In this document: piece after piece, positions 1 to 8,818 of the stretch
Numbering within the stretch: the stretch's first letter is position 1
Layout of the letters: each line of letters begins with the position of its first letter
Assembly (NCBI RefSeq): GCF_000189755.2
Contig: NZ_KI912183.1
Location: 1,924,257 to 1,988,256, forward strand
Reading direction: 5' to 3'
DNA from: Desulfotomaculum nigrificans DSM 574
Lineage (GTDB): Bacteria; Bacillota; Desulfotomaculia; Desulfotomaculales; Desulfotomaculaceae
Length of the DNA stretch: 64,000 nt
The notes under the pieces: model-generated
Database searches by the model: none
Seen by the model: the letters and a program-made list of their open reading frames with translations, nothing else
Told to the model about the DNA's origin: nothing
Position numbers and translations under genes: made by a program

Positions 1-798
1 AGCCTTAACACAATCCAGGGCATGTACAATTCCCCCGGAGGCAATTAAATGACCCGGTGATTCCACCGCCAGCCCCTCTAACAAGCTAATAGCTGTGGGA
101 ATACCCCAGGCCCATCGGGTTTGTCGCCCAGAACGGTTGTTCTCAATGGCTATAAAGTCTGTGCCCCCGGCCCCGCCCACATCAATATAGGCTGCCCCGG
201 CGGCCCGGAGTCGACTGATAGTTTCCCGGGACATACCAAAGCCAACTTCTTTTACCACCACCGGTGTGGTCAATTGTTTGGTTAAAAGTTCAATGTTCTG
301 TAAAATACCCCGGAAGTCCCGGTCACCCTCAGCCATGGCCAATTCCTGGGGTACGTTCAGATGCAGTTGCAGACCATCGGCCTTAATCATTTTAATTGCT
401 TCCCTGGCTTCATTTAAGGTGCAGTCCGCCCCCAGGTTGGCCAGAATAACCCCATCCGGGTTAGCATCCCGCACCACGCTAAAGCTGGACCGGACGGCAT
501 GGTCCTCTAAAGCTGCCCGTTGGGAACCCACTGCCATGGCTACACCGACGGTATAGGCAGCCTTGGCCAGACTAAAGTTAATGCTTTCCAGCTCAGGGTG
601 ACCACCGGTCATGGCATTAATTAGCAGGGGACCTTGCAAGACCTTACCTAAAAAAGTACAGGAAGTGTCCACATCCGCCAGGTTAAGTTGCGGCAGGGAG
701 TTATGTACCAGTGTAATATCGTCAAATCCCGTGGACACGGCACTTTCCTTTTGCCGTAAGGATAACTCAATATGCTCCAGTTTACGATTTAAGCGCAA
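1..798 (-). CDS. fni: Type 2 isopentenyl-diphosphate delta-isomerase, FMN-dependent (C-terminus cut by window edge)
   Basis: Interconverts isopentenyl and dimethylallyl diphosphate using reduced FMN, in cytosolic isoprenoid synthesis. The reading frame enters from the left edge, so 266 codons of an enzyme that is usually about 340-350 residues are visible and the C-terminal part is missing. Recognisable stretches are the N-terminal RKLEHIELSL, the INAMTGG segment, the NLGAD strand, and near the edge DVGGAGGTDF followed by ENNR and WGIPTA, which are typical of the FMN barrel of this family. I place the start at a TTG because a GGGGGGA ribosome site lies about 6 bases upstream. The in-frame codons further upstream have no such site and no ATG. 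It lies downstream of typA on the same strand, behind a hairpin. Confidence 0.93.
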   Translation of the reverse strand, partial: MRLNRKLEHIELSLRQKESAVSTGFDDITLVHNSLPQLNLADVDTSCTFLGKVLQGPLLINAMTGGHPELESINFSLAKAAYTVGVAMAVGSQRAALEDHAVRSSFSVVRDANPDGVILANLGADCTLNEAREAIKMIKADGLQLHLNVPQELAMAEGDRDFRGILQNIELLTKQLTTPVVVKEVGFGMSRETISRLRAAGAAYIDVGGAGGTDFIAIENNRSGRQTRWAWGIPTAISLLEGLAVESPGHLIASGGIVHALDCVKA

Positions 799-949
799 AA
801 TTAGTCCCCCCTGAGTAAAACTGACTAAAAATTGTGGGAACGGATCGTTGGAAATACCGGGCTGCCAAAAAAGTACTAATGTTGTTATTTGTCGATTATT
901 ATATTCTCCCGCCAACAGTAAATTCCCTTTTAGATCCGGCAGATTTAAC

Positions 950-983
950 AAACGGACGGTTCCCTTGAGGAAACCGCCCGTTT
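950..983 (-). terminator. Hairpin after typA
   Basis: A 12-bp stem (AAACGGGCGGTT against AACCGTCCGTTT, one G-U pair) with a 10-base loop follows the typA stop codon directly. The T-run is weak on the minus strand, so read-through into fni is possible. Confidence 0.6.
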
Positions 984-986
984 TGG

Positions 987-2813
987 CTAGGACACGTTGG
1001 CCACTTTTTTGGCCTTACTTCTCTCGTGTTTATCCAATATTTTTTTCCTAATTCTCAGGCTCTTGGGGGTCACTTCCAGCAGTTCATCATCATTTAAATA
1101 CTCCAGAGACTCTTCCAAGCTCATAATGCGGGGTTCCTCCAGTTTAACCGTTGCTTCAGCTGTGCTGGCTCGGTGGTTGGTCAATTGCTTTTTCTTACAT
1201 ACGTTAACCTCAATATCCTGTTCCCTGACATGTTCCCCTACCACCATACCTTCATACACCTTGGTGCCCGGTGTAATGAACAGGGTACCCCTGTCCTGCA
1301 CCGAGTTTAACCCGTAAAAGGTGGCTTCCCCTGATTCAAAGGCAATCAGTACACCCTGATAACGGCGTTTAATCTCCCCTTTAAAAGGTTCATAACCAAG
1401 AAAGGTATGGTTCATCACCGCATGGCCCCTGGTTTCGGTCAGCAGTTGGGAGCGGAAACCGATCAAGCCCCGGGCCGGCACTTTAAATTCCAGCCGCAGC
1501 TGACCCGGCCCGTTGGGCCCCATATTAATCATTTCTCCCTTTCTGCTGCCCAGTATCTCCATCACCGGGCCCATTTTGTCCTCGGGAATATCTACCAGCA
1601 ACAGTTCCATGGGCTCCATTAATTGGCCGTTTTCCCTTTTATAGATAACCTCTGGTTTAGATACCTGCAGCTCAAAACCTTCCCGGCGCATGGTCTCAAT
1701 TAAAATAGAAAGGTGCAGCTCGCCGCGGCCGGCCACCTTAAACATATCCGGTGAATCAGTATCCTGAACCCGTAAACTTACGTTCTTTTCCATTTCCTTG
1801 TACAACCTGGCCCTTAATTTGCGGGAAGTTAAATGTTCGCCTTCCTGGCCGGCAAAGGGGCTGTCGTTAACCATAAAGGTCATTTCCAGAGTGGGCTCGT
1901 CCACTGTGATGGCCGGCAGCGCCACTGGATTATCCTTATCGGCAATGGTTTCACCTATCTTAATATCATCCAGGCCTGAAACTACCACGATCTCGCCGCA
2001 GGCAGCGGATGGTACCTCCACCCGCTCCAAACCTTCAAAAGTATAAACCCGGCCGATGCGGTAATTTTTAATATTGCCATCATGGTCAATTACCGCCACC
2101 TGCTGCCCCCCGGCAATGGTGCCCTGGTAAATTCTACCGACTGCAATCCGGCCAATATAGGAATCGTACTCGGTATTGTTCACCAACATTTGCAGCGGGG
2201 CATCCGGATCCCCCTGGGGGGCCGGGAAATGGTTAATTATGGTTTCAAACAGCGGTTGTAAATCTTTCCCTGGTTCATCCGGATCCATGGTGGCGACTCC
2301 CTGCCGGGCTATGGCATAAACAACCGGGAATTCTAATTGCTCATCACTGGCTCCCAGTTCAAAGAACAACTCGTACACTTCGTCCACAACCTCATTAATC
2401 CGGGCATCCGGACGGTCAATTTTGTTTACTACCACCACCGGCACCAGATTTAGCTCCAGGGCCTTCCGTAATACAAATCTGGTTTGCGGCATAGGCCCTT
2501 CGGCTGCATCCACCAGCAACAATACGCCATCCACCATTTTTAATACCCGCTCCACTTCACCGCCAAAGTCGGAGTGTCCGGGTGTATCAACAATATTAAT
2601 TTTAATTCCTTTATAATTAACCGAAGTGTTTTTAGCCAGAATGGTAATGCCCCGTTCCCTTTCTAAATCATTGGAGTCCATTACCCTTTCTTCCACCACC
2701 TGATTTTCCCGGAAAATACCGCTTTGCTTTAACATACCGTCAACCAGGGTGGTTTTACCATGGTCTACGTGGGCAATTATAGCAATGTTTCTTATGTCCT
2801 TAACGGGTATCAC
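987..2813 (-). CDS. typA: Translational GTPase TypA/BipA
   Basis: Ribosome-binding GTPase of the EF-G-like class that acts in the cytosol in stress adaptation and large-subunit assembly. The 608-residue length is normal. The GTPase motifs are in order: [10 protein letters not shown] (residues 14-23, P-loop), DTPGHSD (about 76), and NKID (about 130). They are followed by the beta-barrel domain 2, an EF-G-like domain III/V region and the TypA-specific C-terminal domain ([15 protein letters not shown], then [16 protein letters not shown]). The start codon is GTG (GTG ATA CCC), chosen because AAGGAGGGG lies 6 bases upstream. It appears monocistronic or followed weakly by fni. Confidence 0.97.
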   Translation of the reverse strand: MIPVKDIRNIAIIAHVDHGKTTLVDGMLKQSGIFRENQVVEERVMDSNDLERERGITILAKNTSVNYKGIKINIVDTPGHSDFGGEVERVLKMVDGVLLLVDAAEGPMPQTRFVLRKALELNLVPVVVVNKIDRPDARINEVVDEVYELFFELGASDEQLEFPVVYAIARQGVATMDPDEPGKDLQPLFETIINHFPAPQGDPDAPLQMLVNNTEYDSYIGRIAVGRIYQGTIAGGQQVAVIDHDGNIKNYRIGRVYTFEGLERVEVPSAACGEIVVVSGLDDIKIGETIADKDNPVALPAITVDEPTLEMTFMVNDSPFAGQEGEHLTSRKLRARLYKEMEKNVSLRVQDTDSPDMFKVAGRGELHLSILIETMRREGFELQVSKPEVIYKRENGQLMEPMELLLVDIPEDKMGPVMEILGSRKGEMINMGPNGPGQLRLEFKVPARGLIGFRSQLLTETRGHAVMNHTFLGYEPFKGEIKRRYQGVLIAFESGEATFYGLNSVQDRGTLFITPGTKVYEGMVVGEHVREQDIEVNVCKKKQLTNHRASTAEATVKLEEPRIMSLEESLEYLNDDELLEVTPKSLRIRKKILDKHERSKAKKVANVS

Positions 2814-2831
2814 GGTTCCCCTCCTTAGAAA

Positions 2832-3062
2832 CTAGCATAACAATTTTACCAACCAGATTATTATATAACACATTGTTGTACTTAGGAAAATATTTAAGCC
2901 AAATATACCTTGTAAAAGCTTGCCGCCAGTTCTGTGACCTCCCAATAGCAGAAGATAAATAGCAGATAATAGGCTACAAATAAAAACAGCCCAGGTAGGC
3001 TGTTTTAGCGTAACGAATTTTGGTAGGGATAGTTGCCCCGGCGGCGTTCCCAGGGACGACAC
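2832..3062 (-). CDS. Possible small hydrophobic protein, 76 residues
   Basis: An open frame with two hydrophobic stretches (about residues 24-41 and 50-72). It would start at a GTG with no visible ribosome site and overlaps the end of the better supported 58-codon frame at 3005-3181 in another frame. It could be translated by coupling, could be the remnant of a longer frameshifted gene, or could be chance. I do not recognise it. Confidence 0.25.
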   Translation of the reverse strand: MSSLGTPPGQLSLPKFVTLKQPTWAVFICSLLSAIYLLLLGGHRTGGKLLQGIFGLNIFLSTTMCYIIIWLVKLLC

Positions 3063-3181
3063 ATTTCAATAAATATACCTTCTTTTTTGTCTTCATCGTA
3101 AAGTAGATGGAGTATACCTTTGCCCAGGTAGTTAAAACCCAAGAAAAGGGCTCCTATTAAAGGGAAAATTACCCGTTTCAT
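3005..3181 (-). CDS. Small protein of 58 residues with an N-terminal hydrophobic segment
   Basis: ATG start with GGGGGAG 8 bases upstream. Residues 4-19 form a hydrophobic segment (VIFPLIGALFLGF), followed by an acidic-basic linker (YDEDKKEG) and an arginine-rich tail (CRPWERRRG). It looks like a single-pass membrane protein with a short cytoplasmic tail. No family is recognised. Support comes only from the ribosome site and the coherent layout. Confidence 0.45.
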   Translation of the reverse strand: MKRVIFPLIGALFLGFNYLGKGILHLLYDEDKKEGIFIEMCRPWERRRGNYPYQNSLR

Positions 3182-3596
3182 AGCTTACACTCCCCCAAGC
3201 TCTTTCCATCTACCTTCTTTCGCCACCGGATTCCAAATTCCTTCATTTCCTCCAAAAATTTGGCAACTTTTTCACAAAAATCAGTTATCAATCTGCATGG
3301 CCTGGGCTACAATAAACTCTTCGGATCCGGGCTTTTTCACAGCCAGTTCATCCAGCGACCGGTTGTTCCGAAACAGCTTAATCCTGGACTCACCCACAAT
3401 TCTATAAAAAACGGTAAATTCCTTCTTTTGCTGTTAAACTCTCCCCATTATTAACCACCTTGTTACTATTATAACACTGTGTGGTTAATAATGATTATGA
3501 TTATGTTTATGTTTAATTGATTTTACATAAGTCTTTGCAAGCTGTTTTTTAACCTATCTTTTTATTTATGTATACAATGTTATTTTTTTAAAACAC

Positions 3597-3626
3597 TAGA
3601 CTTTTGTTAAACACCTGCCTTATAAT
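3597..3626 (+). promoter_or_regulatory. Putative sigma-A promoter upstream of a strong hairpin
   Basis: TATAAT at 3621-3626 with TAGACT 18 bases upstream (3597-3602). Transcription would begin near 3633 and run into the hairpin at 3674-3713, giving a short RNA or an attenuated leader for agcS. Confidence 0.4.
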
Positions 3627-3673
3627 GTGTACAATAAAAAATTAATTGAGCAAAGGAGCTCTCCAAAGCAGAG

Positions 3674-3713
3674 AAGCTTTCAGAAAGATATCTAAATATC
3701 TTTCTGAAAGCTT
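3674..3713 (+). terminator. Perfect 18-bp hairpin (intrinsic terminator or attenuator)
   Basis: AAGCTTTCAGAAAGATAT, a 4-base loop, and the exact reverse complement, followed by TTTATTTT. It lies about 220 bases before agcS and no plus-strand gene precedes it, so it would end a short RNA starting near 3633. Confidence 0.6.
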
Positions 3714-3855
3714 TTTATTTTACCCTTATTGTTTATTTGAAAACATTTATTTATTGGTAGCTGTATATTGTGTTTGAATAGATCATTGATTTATGTGAAT
3801 TTTTGATTCCCATAAAGAAGAATATTGGGCATATACAGTTACCCGAGGAGGTGAT

Positions 3856-3888
3856 GTGAAGGAAAACACCGTAAACCCCTGTAGCTAA
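3856..3888 (+). CDS. Possible 10-codon leader peptide before agcS
   Basis: GTG start 4 bases after GAGGAGG (3845-3851), encoding MKENTVNPCS and then TAA. An overlapping ATG-TGA start-stop pair sits at 3854. The strong ribosome site has no other gene to serve. This may be a regulatory upstream frame or chance. Confidence 0.25.
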   Translation: MKENTVNPCS

Positions 3889-3933
3889 CTATAAAGGCTG
3901 CAATCAGAACTTAAATGCAGGAGGTATAATATT

Positions 3934-5331
3934 ATGGAAGCATTTCATGAGTTTGTCAAATGGATTGACGGTTACCTCTGGGGACCACCTATGCTGGTTC
4001 TGCTTTTCGGTACGCACTTATTCTTAACATTCCGCACCAGATTCATTCAAAAATATATCTTTAAAGCTATTAAACTCTCTGTTACTAAAGATAGATCCGC
4101 TGAAGGGGATGTTAGTCAGTTTGGCGCTCTAACCACTGCCATGGCTGCCACTATTGGTACCGGTAATATTGTCGGGGTTGCCACCGCTGTAGCCCTGGGG
4201 GGGCCCGGTGCCGTGCTATGGTGCTGGCTGACAGGCGTATTCGGTATTGCCACCAAGTACTCCGAAGCATTATTGTCCGTTAAATATCGGGTTAAAACCT
4301 CTGATGGTACAATGCTTGGCGGTCCTATGTATGCACTGGAAAACGGTCTTGGTCAAAAGTGGCTGGCCGTATTATTCTGTATTTTTACTTCCTTTGCTGC
4401 TTTTGGTATTGGCAACACGGTACAGGCCAACTCTATTTCCAGCATGGTCAAGGAAACATTTAATATCTCTCCGTATATCACAGGTATTATCCTGGCCATC
4501 TTGACCGGTATCGTAATTCTCGGTGGGGTTAAATCCATTGCCAGGGTATGTGAAAAGCTTGTTCCCTTTATGGCTATCTTTTATGTACTGGGCTGTATCA
4601 TTATCTTAGTTATGAACGCTAAGTATGTTGGCCCCTCCATCGCTTTAATTGTGAAACATGCCTTTACACCGCAAGCAGCCGGAGGCGGTTTTGCCGGTGC
4701 AACGGTAATGATGGCGGCCCGCTACGGGATTGCCCGCGGTCTGTTCTCCAACGAATCCGGCTTGGGATCTGCTCCCATTGTTGCGGCAGCCGCCCAAACC
4801 AGAAACCCTGTCCGCCAGGCCCTGGTATCTTCCACCGGAACATTCTGGGATACCGTTGTTGTTTGTGCCATGACCGGTTTGGTATTAGTAAGCAGCATGC
4901 TTGAAAATCCTGCAGCTGTTCAGGGTTTACAGGGAGCCGCCCTAACCAAAGTTGCTTTTGAGCAAATTCCTATTATTGGACCTATTGTCTTGACCGTTGG
5001 ACTCTTAACATTTGTATTCTCCACCATTCTCGGATGGTCTTATTATGGTGAAAGAGCCATTGAATACCTGTTTGGTAAAGCTGCTATCAAACCTTACCGG
5101 ATTGTCTGGGTTATATCCGTCTTTTTAGGTTCTGTTATGACTTTGCCGTTGGTTTGGGATTTGGCCGATGCCATGAATGCCATGATGGCCATCCCGAACT
5201 TGATTTCCTTACTCCTCTTAAGCGGGGTGATTGTAGCAGAGACCAGAAAGTATCTCTGGGAAGGCAGCTTGGATGAGGTTTCCAATGAACCCATCCGCCT
5301 TTACGGTGAACAAAAGCAGGTCAGTATTTAA
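3934..5331 (+). CDS. Alanine/glycine:cation symporter (AgcS family)
   Basis: Sodium- or proton-coupled uptake of alanine or glycine across the cytoplasmic membrane. The 465-residue length is normal for the family. The signature segments are IGTGNIVGVATAVALGGPGA (about residues 75-94), GGPMYALENGLG (about 129), the long helix with ARYGIARGLFSNESGLGSAP (about 264-283), and multiple hydrophobic helices throughout. The ATG start is preceded by GCAGGAGG at good spacing. The gene stands alone, ended by a hairpin at 5361-5381, and follows a long leader region with possible attenuation. The substrate cannot be decided from sequence. Confidence 0.93.
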   Translation: MEAFHEFVKWIDGYLWGPPMLVLLFGTHLFLTFRTRFIQKYIFKAIKLSVTKDRSAEGDVSQFGALTTAMAATIGTGNIVGVATAVALGGPGAVLWCWLTGVFGIATKYSEALLSVKYRVKTSDGTMLGGPMYALENGLGQKWLAVLFCIFTSFAAFGIGNTVQANSISSMVKETFNISPYITGIILAILTGIVILGGVKSIARVCEKLVPFMAIFYVLGCIIILVMNAKYVGPSIALIVKHAFTPQAAGGGFAGATVMMAARYGIARGLFSNESGLGSAPIVAAAAQTRNPVRQALVSSTGTFWDTVVVCAMTGLVLVSSMLENPAAVQGLQGAALTKVAFEQIPIIGPIVLTVGLLTFVFSTILGWSYYGERAIEYLFGKAAIKPYRIVWVISVFLGSVMTLPLVWDLADAMNAMMAIPNLISLLLLSGVIVAETRKYLWEGSLDEVSNEPIRLYGEQKQVSI

Positions 5332-5360
5332 GACTAATAATACTATATGGAAATAAAGAT

Positions 5361-5381
5361 GAGGGTAGAGATTCTACCCTC
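5361..5381 (+). terminator. Terminator of agcS
   Basis: GAGGGTAGA / TCTACCCTC stem with a 3-base loop and a following TTTT. Confidence 0.85.
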
Positions 5382-5511
5382 TTTTCATACTGAACCTAAA
5401 TTATATATAGTTCCAATAATTACACCTGGTTTCTAAAGCCTTATTATTAATTAATTATTTTGAGACAGTTTTTAAACCTTTCTTTGAAGCGCCGGGGATC
5501 GAATTTGGAAA

Positions 5512-5721
5512 TTAACTACAGGTTCCCTTTCTAAACTCCTTGATGGTTAACTGTACATTGGGGTTGTTTAATATCACCCGAAAAATAGAAACTATATCAT
5601 AATCTTCATTTAATACTGTTTGCTCAGCATACTCTAATGCGGCTTCTTCGGTATCAAAGGTGGAAATTTCATCACACTGGCCGTGTAAGATCTTTACTAC
5701 CGGATAGATGTTGGTGTTCAT
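5512..5721 (-). CDS. Conserved-looking small protein, 69 residues
   Basis: Soluble small protein with one cysteine near the N-terminus and one near the end, and an acidic helical middle (FDTEEAALEYAEQTVLNEDYD). AAGGAG precedes the ATG at 7 bases. It starts 1 base after the stop of the gene at 5723-5914, so the two are translationally coupled. I do not recognise a family. The DTEEAALEYAE pattern resembles small regulatory or antitoxin-like domains only superficially. Confidence 0.65.
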   Translation of the reverse strand: MNTNIYPVVKILHGQCDEISTFDTEEAALEYAEQTVLNEDYDIVSIFRVILNNPNVQLTIKEFRKGTCS

Positions 5722-5722
5722 T

Positions 5723-5914
5723 TTAATTGTCTCCTTCCTGTATGATTTCGTAGTCCGGACAGTCCTTCACGTACTCCCGGAAAGAATTAAGTGCCATTTC
5801 TAAACCGTCGGCAAATCCACTATTATATTCACTGGATGACATTCCTTTAATATAATGAAGATAAATAGTAGTATTCTTTTCCCAATTTTTTAAGCATTCA
5901 GCTAAATAAGTCAA
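5723..5914 (-). CDS. Small protein, 63 residues, first of a two-gene unit
   Basis: The frame begins at a TTG preceded by AAAGGA (4 bases) and GGGGGG further upstream. The composition is acidic and aromatic (NWEKNTTIYLHYIKG, then SGFADGLEMALNSFREYVKDCPDYE). No membrane segment and no recognised family. Tight coupling to the 69-residue gene downstream suggests that the two products act together. Confidence 0.6.
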   Translation of the reverse strand: MTYLAECLKNWEKNTTIYLHYIKGMSSSEYNSGFADGLEMALNSFREYVKDCPDYEIIQEGDN

Positions 5915-6046
5915 AGGTCCTTTACCCCCCTACATTAAACAATGGCTAAACTACCAAAATTATTGTTTCTATTTAATTTATAATTATCCTGCCAATTGAC
6001 AGGAAAAGCCTGAACAAACTATGATTAACCCCAGGGGGTGACATAA

Positions 6047-6382
6047 ATGAATTGGTTGCTGAGGTTATTATTAAACAGTTTAGCATTAGTTATAGCCGGT
6101 TACCTAATTTCCGGTATCCATATTAACGGTCTTTTGCCTGCCATAATAGCAGTGCTGCTGTTGGGGTTTGTCAACACCTTTATTAAGCCTGTACTGGTAT
6201 TCTTTACTTTTCCTATTACAGTGTTTACACTGGGTTTCTTTATTCTCATTATTAACGCCATCACCTTCGGATTGGTGGCCTGGTTGGTGCCTGGTTTTGT
6301 AGTTGACAGTTTCGGTGCGGCTTTCATGGGGGCAATAATCACGTCAGTTGTGGGCTGGTTGTTGAATGTTATTTTTAACTGA
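6047..6382 (+). CDS. Phage-holin-4-like membrane protein (PF04020 type)
   Basis: Small integral membrane protein of 111 residues with four hydrophobic helices (about residues 5-25, 28-50, 56-80, 87-109) and the characteristic NTFIKPVL...FPITVFTLGFFILIINA arrangement. The family is named after a holin, but most chromosomal members are housekeeping membrane proteins of unknown role. There are no phage genes around it here. GGGGGG-TGAC precedes the ATG, and a hairpin at 6387-6423 ends the unit. Confidence 0.88.
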   Translation: MNWLLRLLLNSLALVIAGYLISGIHINGLLPAIIAVLLLGFVNTFIKPVLVFFTFPITVFTLGFFILIINAITFGLVAWLVPGFVVDSFGAAFMGAIITSVVGWLLNVIFN

Positions 6383-6386
6383 AATT

Positions 6387-6423
6387 AAAAGGCGCGCAAT
6401 TTCCACAAGTCTGCGCGTCTTTT
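6387..6423 (+). terminator. Terminator after the holin-like gene
   Basis: AAAAGGCGCGCA / TGCGCGTCTTTT stem (one G-U pair) with a U-rich 3' end. Confidence 0.8.
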
Positions 6424-6599
6424 AATTTACTCTTTTTCCACATTCAGCAACACAAAACATATACTAAATATAAACTAATATCAATAAAATTAAACAGATT
6501 GTCAAACAAAACACAATCATAAGACAAACATGGATAAAGTACCAATATATTCTTATGGTAGCATAACCTAAAACTATATCAACTGTCATAATTTATCTC

Positions 6600-6628
6600 G
6601 TATTTAAAAAGTCTCTTTGATCATAATA
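6600..6628 (+). promoter_or_regulatory. Putative sigma-G (forespore) promoter of the SASP gene
   Basis: GTATT at 6600-6604 and CATAATA at 6622-6628 with a 17-base spacer match the known sigma-G pattern (GHATR-17/18-CATNNTA). The gene start lies 47 bases downstream. Confidence 0.55.
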
Positions 6629-6674
6629 AAGATAGGCCCACAAAATAAACAAAAATTCAAGGAGGTAATTTTCA

Positions 6675-6935
6675 ATGGCACGTAATAACAACCAATCTGT
6701 GACCCCTGGTGCTCAAAGCGCTCTGGATCAATTAAAGTATGAGATCGCCGGTGAACTTGGTATCACTAACTACCAGCAAATGGACAAAGGCGCTCTGCCT
6801 AGCCGGGTAAACGGTTATGTTGGTGGTAACATGACTAAGAAAATGGTTGCTTTCGCTGAGCAGGCTCTGGCCAGTGGTGGCACCGCTCAAATCGCTAACG
6901 CTGCTCCTACCGAGCAAATTGGCCAAAGATCCTAA
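6675..6935 (+). CDS. Alpha/beta-type small acid-soluble spore protein (SASP)
   Basis: DNA-coating protein of the forespore that protects spore DNA and is degraded by the GPR protease at germination. The 86 residues contain the two family blocks: LDQLKYEIAGELGI (residues about 18-31, which includes the EIA-type GPR cleavage region) and PSRVNGYVGGNMTKKMV (about 42-58). The C-terminal tail is longer than in the short Bacillus forms. AAGGAGG lies 8 bases before the ATG. The single-gene unit has a sigma-G-like promoter and a terminator at 7003-7028. Its presence shows that the organism forms spores. Confidence 0.96.
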   Translation: MARNNNQSVTPGAQSALDQLKYEIAGELGITNYQQMDKGALPSRVNGYVGGNMTKKMVAFAEQALASGGTAQIANAAPTEQIGQRS

Positions 6936-7002
6936 TTAAAATTAAGAACGGCAGGGCAACCGTCACATCGACCAGACCAGGTGTCGGTTGAGCCCTCACC
7001 GC

Positions 7003-7028
7003 AGCGGGAGAGCAAATACTCTCCCGCT
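7003..7028. terminator. Shared terminator between the SASP gene and the HtrA-like gene
   Basis: AGCGGGAGAG / CTCTCCCGCT perfect 10-bp stem with a T-rich stretch on the plus side. It lies between convergent genes and may serve both. Confidence 0.8.
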
Positions 7029-7037
7029 GTTTTTGTT

Positions 7038-8552
7038 TTATGATTCTTTATTAGCTTGCTCGGTGGTTCCGGCTTCACTGGCCGTGGCCGCTGTATTGAC
7101 CGTTGCATCGCTGGGTGCATCGACCGTTGTACCGGCCTCTGCATTTACCCTTTGCTGTGCCTGTTTTTTCTTAAGCACCACTATAAAAATCACACCACCA
7201 ATAATTATCACGGCCACCGCGGGTAAACCAAATATTACCCATTCCGGGATGGATTTGTCCTTACCTTCACTGATGGCTATGGTACAATCGGCAATAAAAC
7301 TTTGTACATAAGCATGACCGGGACACAAGGCGGATACTTCCTGGAATTTTTTCAGGGCCTTTTTGTAGTATTGCTTATAATACAGGTCAAGGGCTTCGCT
7401 GTAGGTTTTGGAGACCAGGCTTTCCGTTGGTTTAACATTACCTCTGTCCAGGAATTCCTTCACCACAGACATAGGTACCACAAAGTTCATCCCGGCAATT
7501 TCTTGGCCGGTGTTTTGATCCACCGAGCCAAAGGTGGCCAGGCCAATAACCTCACCCTTCTCGTTAAATACCGGGCCACCACTGTTACCATGGGTCATAT
7601 CGGCGTTGGTTTGGAATACACTCCAGCCGCCTTCCATGGTTTTCTGGGCACTGATAATACCTTCAGTGAGACTGGGCTGGGCCTGGCTGGCCTCAGAAAG
7701 CAACGGGTGGAAGGTGGCTACCCCGGGGTAACCCATGACGTAAATTTTATTGCCGGTCTGCAAGGTGGTAGAATCACCAATAGGAATGGTAGGCAAATTA
7801 TTTTGCCCTTCCATCTTTAAAATAGCCACATCCTTCTCGGGTACCGCGCCACCGGCCTGCACTACTTCCGCTTTAAGCCCCTTTTGGAACAAAGGTACTC
7901 CGGGCACTTGAACGCCCATACCTATATCATAGGTCTTCTTTAAATTTAATACTTTAACATTTTCTTCATAGTAAGTAATAACCATACCGGTGATAGCCTT
8001 AACCACATATTCCCTGGTGCTGGCAGGGATGCTGCTGGATTCTTGAATTATTTGGGACATAAATTCTTTTACCGATTTTTCTAAAATGGGACCGCTAAGT
8101 TGTTGCTTCAATAATTCATCATCAGGTGCCACCACATGGGCATTGGTTACCACATAGCCGTCCGGCGTAACTATAAAGCCACTTCCTAACGCCCGATAAC
8201 CATTATGGAATACTTCCTTTTGACCGCTCTTTTGTAAAAACTCCAGCGGCTTAGCCGCCATTTCATCTGCCAATGCCTTCCACATGGCTGCTTCATCCGC
8301 CGGCAAAGCACCACTCATAACTTGTTGAATAATATTGTTTAAGGCATAGTCCAGTTTTGATTGATCTAAGTATGGATAAGCAACCTCCACATCCCCCTCA
8401 AAAGTTGCCTGAACTAATACTACAGCCGGTTCAGCATTTTTAGCTATTTTAGTAACATCCGGAGTACTGACTTCAGCCAGGCAAATCCCAGAGGTAATAA
8501 ATACCGCCAATAATGTCGTTAAAAAAAATATAAGCCCTTTTTTTCTAAACAA
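7038..8552 (-). CDS. Membrane-anchored HtrA-like trypsin-fold serine protease
   Basis: Extracytoplasmic protease or stress sensor of the DegP/HtrA class. An N-terminal signal segment (FFLTTLLAVFITSGICLA, about residues 9-26) is followed by the protease domain with the catalytic triad His in VVTNAHVV (about 138), Asp in KDVAILKM (about 242) and Ser in HGNSGGPV (about 322). A helical repeat-like segment (about 380-425, SEALDLYYKQYYKKALKKFQEV) resembles a TPR. Then comes a transmembrane helix (about 440-463) and a short cytoplasmic tail rich in Ala, Thr and Glu. No PDZ domain is evident, and an unusual helical insert of about 80 residues precedes the His loop. The single gene is convergent with the SASP gene. 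Confidence 0.88.
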   Translation of the reverse strand: MFRKKGLIFFLTTLLAVFITSGICLAEVSTPDVTKIAKNAEPAVVLVQATFEGDVEVAYPYLDQSKLDYALNNIIQQVMSGALPADEAAMWKALADEMAAKPLEFLQKSGQKEVFHNGYRALGSGFIVTPDGYVVTNAHVVAPDDELLKQQLSGPILEKSVKEFMSQIIQESSSIPASTREYVVKAITGMVITYYEENVKVLNLKKTYDIGMGVQVPGVPLFQKGLKAEVVQAGGAVPEKDVAILKMEGQNNLPTIPIGDSTTLQTGNKIYVMGYPGVATFHPLLSEASQAQPSLTEGIISAQKTMEGGWSVFQTNADMTHGNSGGPVFNEKGEVIGLATFGSVDQNTGQEIAGMNFVVPMSVVKEFLDRGNVKPTESLVSKTYSEALDLYYKQYYKKALKKFQEVSALCPGHAYVQSFIADCTIAISEGKDKSIPEWVIFGLPAVAVIIIGGVIFIVVLKKKQAQQRVNAEAGTTVDAPSDATVNTAATASEAGTTEQANKES

Positions 8553-8723
8553 AATATTTCACCCCACTTTCTCTTTAAAAAAAAATCTTGATCCCCCCTT
8601 TGCCGGTACCGTAATATAACATGCTGGTAGAATTTATGCTTTTTCCAACAAAATAGTCATAATTTTAGGTGGAAATTAACCCCTATTTTCCCTTAATGCA
8701 ACTAATCAGTCACTAAACTGCTA

Positions 8724-8752
8724 TTGAACATACTGCATAAGCAATCTATAAT
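8724..8752 (+). promoter_or_regulatory. Sigma-A-type promoter of the ferredoxin gene
   Basis: TTGAAC (8724-8729), a 17-base spacer and TATAAT (8747-8752), about 65 bases before the ferredoxin start. Confidence 0.7.
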
Positions 8753-8818
8753 TAACTTGTATTCAACAATAACTATAGCTTTTATCAACTAAACATTTGG
8801 ACAAGGGGGGAATTGCTC

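Larger units (their letters stand above)
3182..3933. other. Long intergenic leader region before agcS
   Basis: About 750 bases without a convincing long gene, AT-rich. It contains a promoter-like pair and a very strong hairpin (listed separately), then about 140 bases with no clear signal. A region immediately before agcS holds a GAGGAGG site followed by a possible 10-codon leader frame. Confidence 0.6.

Noticed and set aside
3260-3454. 64-codon plus-strand frame before agcS
   Set aside because: No ribosome site, atypical composition, lies in an AT-rich spacer with stronger RNA signals.
3838-3905. Glycine riboswitch before agcS
   Set aside because: The position is typical, but I cannot match the conserved glycine aptamer bases, so only an unidentified leader is reported.
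6047-6382. Prophage holin
   Set aside because: The holin-like family name does not imply phage. There is no lysin, structural or integrase gene nearby.
6932-7144. 70-codon minus frame with a repeated MQRP pattern
   Set aside because: It is the Ala/Thr-rich tail of the protease gene read in another frame and spans a terminator hairpin.
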